Shown: positions 14,643-17,720 of the stretch, one piece after another
How the letters are laid out: each line of letters opens with the position of its first letter
How positions within the stretch are numbered: position 1 is the first letter of the stretch
Origin: JAZKFP01 sp040386355
Lineage (GTDB): Bacteria > Pseudomonadota > Gammaproteobacteria > Pseudomonadales > UBA6940
NCBI GenBank assembly: GCA_040386355.1
Contig: JAZKFP010000227.1
Location: forward strand, 1-17,720
DNA length: 17,720 nt
Reading direction: 5' to 3'
Notes under the pieces: generated by a model
Told to the model about the DNA's origin: nothing
Database searches by the model: none
The model's input: only the letters and a program-made list of their open reading frames with translations
Translations under genes and position numbers: made by a program

Positions 14643-14724
14643 GGTGATTAAAACTGAGTGGAAATCGTGATATGCATTTGTCAAAATGTTAATTTAAATC
14701 GAAACCTAATTATTAAATACTTTC

Positions 14725-16317
14725 TCAATGCTTATAAATAAACGCCTTAAACCCAACCCACGCATCAAATAATCTTCCCGAGCTCAATGCTAAATCACTG
14801 ACATTAAAACTTCGTTCTCCAAAAATTCGTGCAAGTTCATCTGCGGAATTGGCATGCAAGCCAACCGCTAAACGACTAGCAATGTCTAATCCAAATCCCT
14901 GCGCACAGAGTCCAGCAATTAATCCACCCAACACATCGCCGCTGCCGCCTTTTGCAAGTCCAGGATTGCCTTGAAGACATAAATGTATTGGCAGACTAGA
15001 TGCGTTAATCGGATCGGCAACGAGTGTGCCGGCGCCTTTTAAAACCATGGTGCAATAGTACTGATTGATTAATTGCTGAATCGCTTGAATAGGATCCGTT
15101 TTTGGTAACGTGGAATTTTTTAATAGACGCTGTGCTTCACCTGGATGCGGCGTTAAAATCCAAGGTCGCGGAGAGGATGCTTTAGGTAATTCAATTTCCG
15201 CCAAGTGATATAAAGCATCTGCGTCAATGACTAATGGTTTATCGAGTTGCAAAATAGTTTTCGTTAAATTTTTTGCCCAGTCAGAACGACCAATACCGGG
15301 TCCAATCAAAATACAACTTGCCACGGAGCAGGCAAATTCCAAATGCTTTTGATTGTTGATATCGCACAACATAATATGAGGGCTACGTGCAAGAATGCCG
15401 TTAAAATGTTCTTTGTGTGTGGCAATCGTTACTTTTGCGGTACCAATATGTGAGCCAGCTTCTGCAGCCATCACAATGGCACCTGGCATATTTTCATTAC
15501 CACCAATACATAATAAATGGCCGTAATGTCCTTTATGCGCATCACGACGACGGGGCTTTGGAATTAAAGAATGGGTATTTAAAGAATGCAGTTGGATTTT
15601 TTGTTGTCGACAGATTTTAGGATCAGCTCCTAAATCATTAAAAATAACGCGGCCCGCATGCTCACGACCAGCATTTAACATTAAGCCACGTTTACGTGTA
15701 ATAAAAGTTAATGTTATATCGGCATATACCGCATAACCAAAAATTTGACCGCTGTCAGAACATACACCGGTTGGAACATCTAATGAAATTTTTGGGCATT
15801 TTTGATTATTAATCCATTCAATTACTTTTTCATAATCGCCGCTGACTGGACGGCTTAAACCGGTTCCAAGAATGGCATCAACAATTAAATCAGTATCAGG
15901 TTTAAGCTCTTCAAATTCTAAAGAGCCTTGTTGAAAATCTACCGTTTTTAATAAGGGAATCTGACGTGCTAATTCATAGGCTTGTTTTGCACTGCTATTA
16001 AGCAAGGCTGTGGAATTTAATGTAATCACCGTAACGCTCCAACCGGCTTCGGCTGCTTGATGCGCTAAAATCCAACCATCACCTGCATTTTTTCCAGATC
16101 CGACAACAATCCAAAGCTTGGGTCTTTTCGGGTATTCGGTTTCAATAAATCGAAATGCAAAACCGCCTGCACGTTGCATCCAATCGAACGCTGGTAAATA
16201 TTCTGAGATAAGCGCTCGATCTAAGGTGCGAGATTCTTCCGCAGACGAAAGAGGAAAAGATGTTTTGTCGAGTTGCGCAATAACATCTTGCCAATACGAT
16301 AGAGTGAAAATTTTCAC
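14725..16317 (-). CDS. nnr: Bifunctional NAD(P)H-hydrate epimerase / ADP-dependent dehydratase
   Basis: Metabolite-repair enzyme that epimerises and dehydrates damaged NADHX/NADPHX back to NAD(P)H. The 530-aa length is usual for the fused form. The N-terminal YjeF_N epimerase domain (about 1-235) carries GSGKNAGDG (73-81; consensus GxGNNxGDG, so Lys replaces one Asn) and VDAILGTGL with Asp147. The C-terminal ribokinase-like dehydratase (about 245-525) carries GHLLCIGG, ILIGPGIGR, VIDADALY, TPHPGEAQRL and NPGLAKGGSGDVL. The start is GTG at 16317 with GGAAG 4 nt upstream. In E. coli the gene directly precedes tsaE; here the island lies between them. Confidence 0.96.
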   Translation of the reverse strand: MKIFTLSYWQDVIAQLDKTSFPLSSAEESRTLDRALISEYLPAFDWMQRAGGFAFRFIETEYPKRPKLWIVVGSGKNAGDGWILAHQAAEAGWSVTVITLNSTALLNSSAKQAYELARQIPLLKTVDFQQGSLEFEELKPDTDLIVDAILGTGLSRPVSGDYEKVIEWINNQKCPKISLDVPTGVCSDSGQIFGYAVYADITLTFITRKRGLMLNAGREHAGRVIFNDLGADPKICRQQKIQLHSLNTHSLIPKPRRRDAHKGHYGHLLCIGGNENMPGAIVMAAEAGSHIGTAKVTIATHKEHFNGILARSPHIMLCDINNQKHLEFACSVASCILIGPGIGRSDWAKNLTKTILQLDKPLVIDADALYHLAEIELPKASSPRPWILTPHPGEAQRLLKNSTLPKTDPIQAIQQLINQYYCTMVLKGAGTLVADPINASSLPIHLCLQGNPGLAKGGSGDVLGGLIAGLCAQGFGLDIASRLAVGLHANSADELARIFGERSFNVSDLALSSGRLFDAWVGFKAFIYKH

Positions 16318-16434
16318 GCTCTTCCTTTAGCCTTCACCAGTAAAAATTCAATAAAAAACGATTCCATTACCTAAGGGTGTGCTGACGTTTCATCAATTCG
16401 GCTAAAAATGCCTTAAAAAGGTGGCTCACTGTGT

Positions 16435-16491
16435 TAAAAAGCAATAAAAAATACTCATGGATTGACAAATACATTCCGTTTTTTTATTGCT
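16435..16491 (-). terminator. Possible terminator of the 16558-17583 gene
   Basis: AGCAATAAAAAA (16440-16451) and its complement (16480-16491) form a 12-bp stem with a 28-nt loop. On the minus strand a run of T follows the stem. It lies in the spacer 16318-16557 between the unknown gene and nnr, which otherwise shows no gene. If real, nnr needs its own promoter between about 16318 and 16435. Confidence 0.4.
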
Positions 16492-16557
16492 TATTGCCTG
16501 GTGTTCCATCCTTGGAGCTTTTTTATCTCAAATGCCAAAACGTCAACATACCCTAAT

Positions 16558-17583
16558 TTAAGCACATTCAGAGTGCGTGTTTTTTATTGTTGCTTGATTT
16601 ACAAAATGAGAAGGCTGTTGCAATGAAAATTGCTTTGAATGCAAAATATTATTTTGAATAACTTGTTCCCAGGTAGTGCTGGCTAAATATTCTATAACCA
16701 ATAAAATATGATCTACTAATCTAGGTGATGGTAAAAAAGCTGGCCAACAAAGATCATCGATTAATTGTTTTAAGTCAGATGAAGTAGGTTGGATAGTGGT
16801 GGAATTAAAGTGTTGCATGAGCTGCAACCATTTTTTTTCTAACGCACGTAACCGCATTAATGCTTGAATGGTTTCTTTTAAATCATATTGGTACGCATCA
16901 AATTGCATGCATTCATCGGAAGTGGCAGGCGCTAATTCATCCGCCGCTGACCACCGACTGGTTTGAGTTTTTAAGACGGCACGTAGTGAAGGGATGTTGA
17001 CGTGATTTTCAAAAGGTTCGTTAAAAATAGTAGCTCGTGCTTGGCGTAAAATACCAAGCGCTTGTTGCCGTTCGTAACGCGCTGCTTCCCGCACCCAATA
17101 CACATCGCTACGATCTTCAGGATCAAGCGCACGTGCTTTATTGGCAAGCCACTCACGTAAGCTTTTTCTCCAAACAGGTTGCCGAATTTGCGACAACCAA
17201 TTAACGACCAATCGAGGATCATTAATTTTATTAATCCACGTTAATAATTCTTTTTCTGAAACTAAAAATGGAATCCAGCGATAACTCATATCAGATAAAC
17301 TTTTGCCTCGAAAAGCGCCGTCGCAAATACTTGCCCAAGCGACACTTAAAGAGCAGGACGCATAAAATAATCGATGAAATGCTAAGCGGCGTACGCCATC
17401 CCATTCATGCGCTAAAGAAATAGAAATTAAATCACCCGCTTCTCGGATATGTTCCGGATTTAATTTGCGTACTGCAGTTGCGAGCGCTTGAGGAGAAATA
17501 ACAGCCGATTTTTTAGAAAATTTAAAAGAAATAAGGCGATAAATAAAACGTTTAAAGGCATTAAAAAAATTATATTTTAGCAT
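16558..17583 (-). CDS. Conserved-looking helical protein of unknown function
   Basis: The family is not recognised. The 341-aa protein has a basic, aromatic N-terminus (MLKYNFFNAFKRFIYRLISFKFSKK) that could lie on a membrane, but no clear signal peptide. The rest looks mainly helical and rich in Trp and Arg (HEWDGVRRLAFHRLFYA, RWIPFLVSEKELLTWI, WLSQIRQPVWRKSLREWL, YERQQALGILRQA). The ATG at 17583 has GGAG 7 nt upstream, located inside folA. The folA stop overlaps this start by 14 nt, so translation is probably coupled. Codon use resembles the flanking housekeeping genes. It is followed by a candidate terminator. Confidence 0.8.
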   Translation of the reverse strand: MLKYNFFNAFKRFIYRLISFKFSKKSAVISPQALATAVRKLNPEHIREAGDLISISLAHEWDGVRRLAFHRLFYASCSLSVAWASICDGAFRGKSLSDMSYRWIPFLVSEKELLTWINKINDPRLVVNWLSQIRQPVWRKSLREWLANKARALDPEDRSDVYWVREAARYERQQALGILRQARATIFNEPFENHVNIPSLRAVLKTQTSRWSAADELAPATSDECMQFDAYQYDLKETIQALMRLRALEKKWLQLMQHFNSTTIQPTSSDLKQLIDDLCWPAFLPSPRLVDHILLVIEYLASTTWEQVIQNNILHSKQFSLQQPSHFVNQATIKNTHSECA

Positions 17584-17720
17584 GGCATCGCTCCAAATGC
17601 ATAAAGCGAAAATCAGCGCAATGCCGTTCGTCTGCTAGATGCAATTCTTCATGAATGCAATGCCACTCGGCTAAATTCCATTCCGGAAACCAAGCATCGC
17701 CGGCAAATTCTTGATCAATT
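17570..17720 (-). CDS. folA: Dihydrofolate reductase, C-terminal part
   Basis: The frame enters from the right edge and ends with TAA at 17570-17572. The 49 residues visible match the end of bacterial FolA: IDQEFAGDAWFPEW corresponds to IDAEVEGDTHFPDY of E. coli, and HCADFRFMHLER corresponds to the final strand ending in FEILER. FolA reduces dihydrofolate with NADPH. The catalytic N-terminal part lies outside the window. The gene was identified by reading the minus strand at the edge. It overlaps the start of the next gene by 14 nt, with that gene's ribosome-binding site inside folA. Confidence 0.88.
   Translation of the reverse strand, partial: IDQEFAGDAWFPEWNLAEWHCIHEELHLADERHCADFRFMHLERCHAKI

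Larger units (their letters stand above)
9414..14724. other. Accessory gene island inserted between nnr and tsaE
   Basis: This 5.3-kb stretch carries only plus-strand genes, while the flanking nnr and tsaE-amiB are minus strand and usually adjacent. It contains the Csp gene, a membrane-anchored coiled-coil gene, two U-box-like paralogs (one frameshifted, one with stops) and long non-coding spacers. No integrase, transposase or flanking repeat marks the ends, so the mode of acquisition is unknown. Confidence 0.7.

Noticed and set aside
16462..16485. Plus-strand TTGACA with a TATTGC-like -10 at 17 bp
   Set aside because: The -10 matches at only half its positions, there is no plus-strand gene downstream, and the bases belong to a terminator-like stem.
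1..17720. tRNA, rRNA, CRISPR array, integrase or transposase
   Set aside because: None could be recognised on either strand; the repeats seen are palindromic intergenic elements without regular spacers.

Overview
The window is chromosomal DNA from an AT-rich gammaproteobacterium. Conserved neighbourhoods (gpmI-envC-ctpA, yibN-grxC-secB, and nnr / tsaE-amiB) are typical of the class. Long disordered and coiled-coil proteins, a U-box-like (eukaryotic-type ubiquitin ligase) fold and many decayed or duplicated genes suggest a host-associated lineage such as the Legionellales. That placement is an inference, because no rRNA or other taxonomic marker is present.

Left part (1-5560, all minus strand): a SCO1/SenC copper-delivery lipoprotein, then, reading leftwards, gpmI (phosphoglycerate mutase), envC (activator of cell-wall amidases) and ctpA (S41 carboxy-terminal protease). 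A 100-N gap cuts the 5' end of ctpA. The same 55 bp lie on both sides of the gap, so it is almost certainly an unmerged contig overlap and not missing DNA. Both spacers inside gpmI-envC-ctpA hold ~140-bp imperfect palindromes of one repeat family.

Middle part (5560-9413): a third, larger palindromic element precedes the plus-strand operon yibN-grxC-secB. A 179-bp inverted-repeat element separates it from the convergent amiB and tsaE. amiB (zinc amidase with LysM) is the family of amidase that EnvC activates, so both partners of the septal peptidoglycan-splitting system lie here.

Accessory island (9414-14724, plus strand): in many gammaproteobacteria nnr, tsaE and amiB are consecutive. Here ~5.3 kb of opposite-strand genes separates nnr from tsaE. 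The island holds a cytosolic Cys-rich copper-storage (Csp) protein, a membrane-anchored, Ser/Ala/Gln-rich coiled-coil protein, and two paralogous genes with two degenerate U-box-like modules each. The first U-box-like gene has lost its C-terminal coiled coil through a 71-bp tandem duplication that shifts the frame. The second carries two in-frame stops, each explained by one C-to-T change. The three non-Csp genes share C-terminal features (a coiled coil with an AQFxEM core and/or an FSRL tail). This is the most unusual part of the window: a candidate family of secreted, host-directed proteins caught during duplication and decay.

Right part (14725-17720, minus strand): bifunctional nnr (NAD(P)H-hydrate repair), an unrecognised 341-aa helical protein, and the 3' end of folA (dihydrofolate reductase), whose stop overlaps the start of the unknown gene. 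No tRNA, rRNA, CRISPR array, integrase or transposase was seen.
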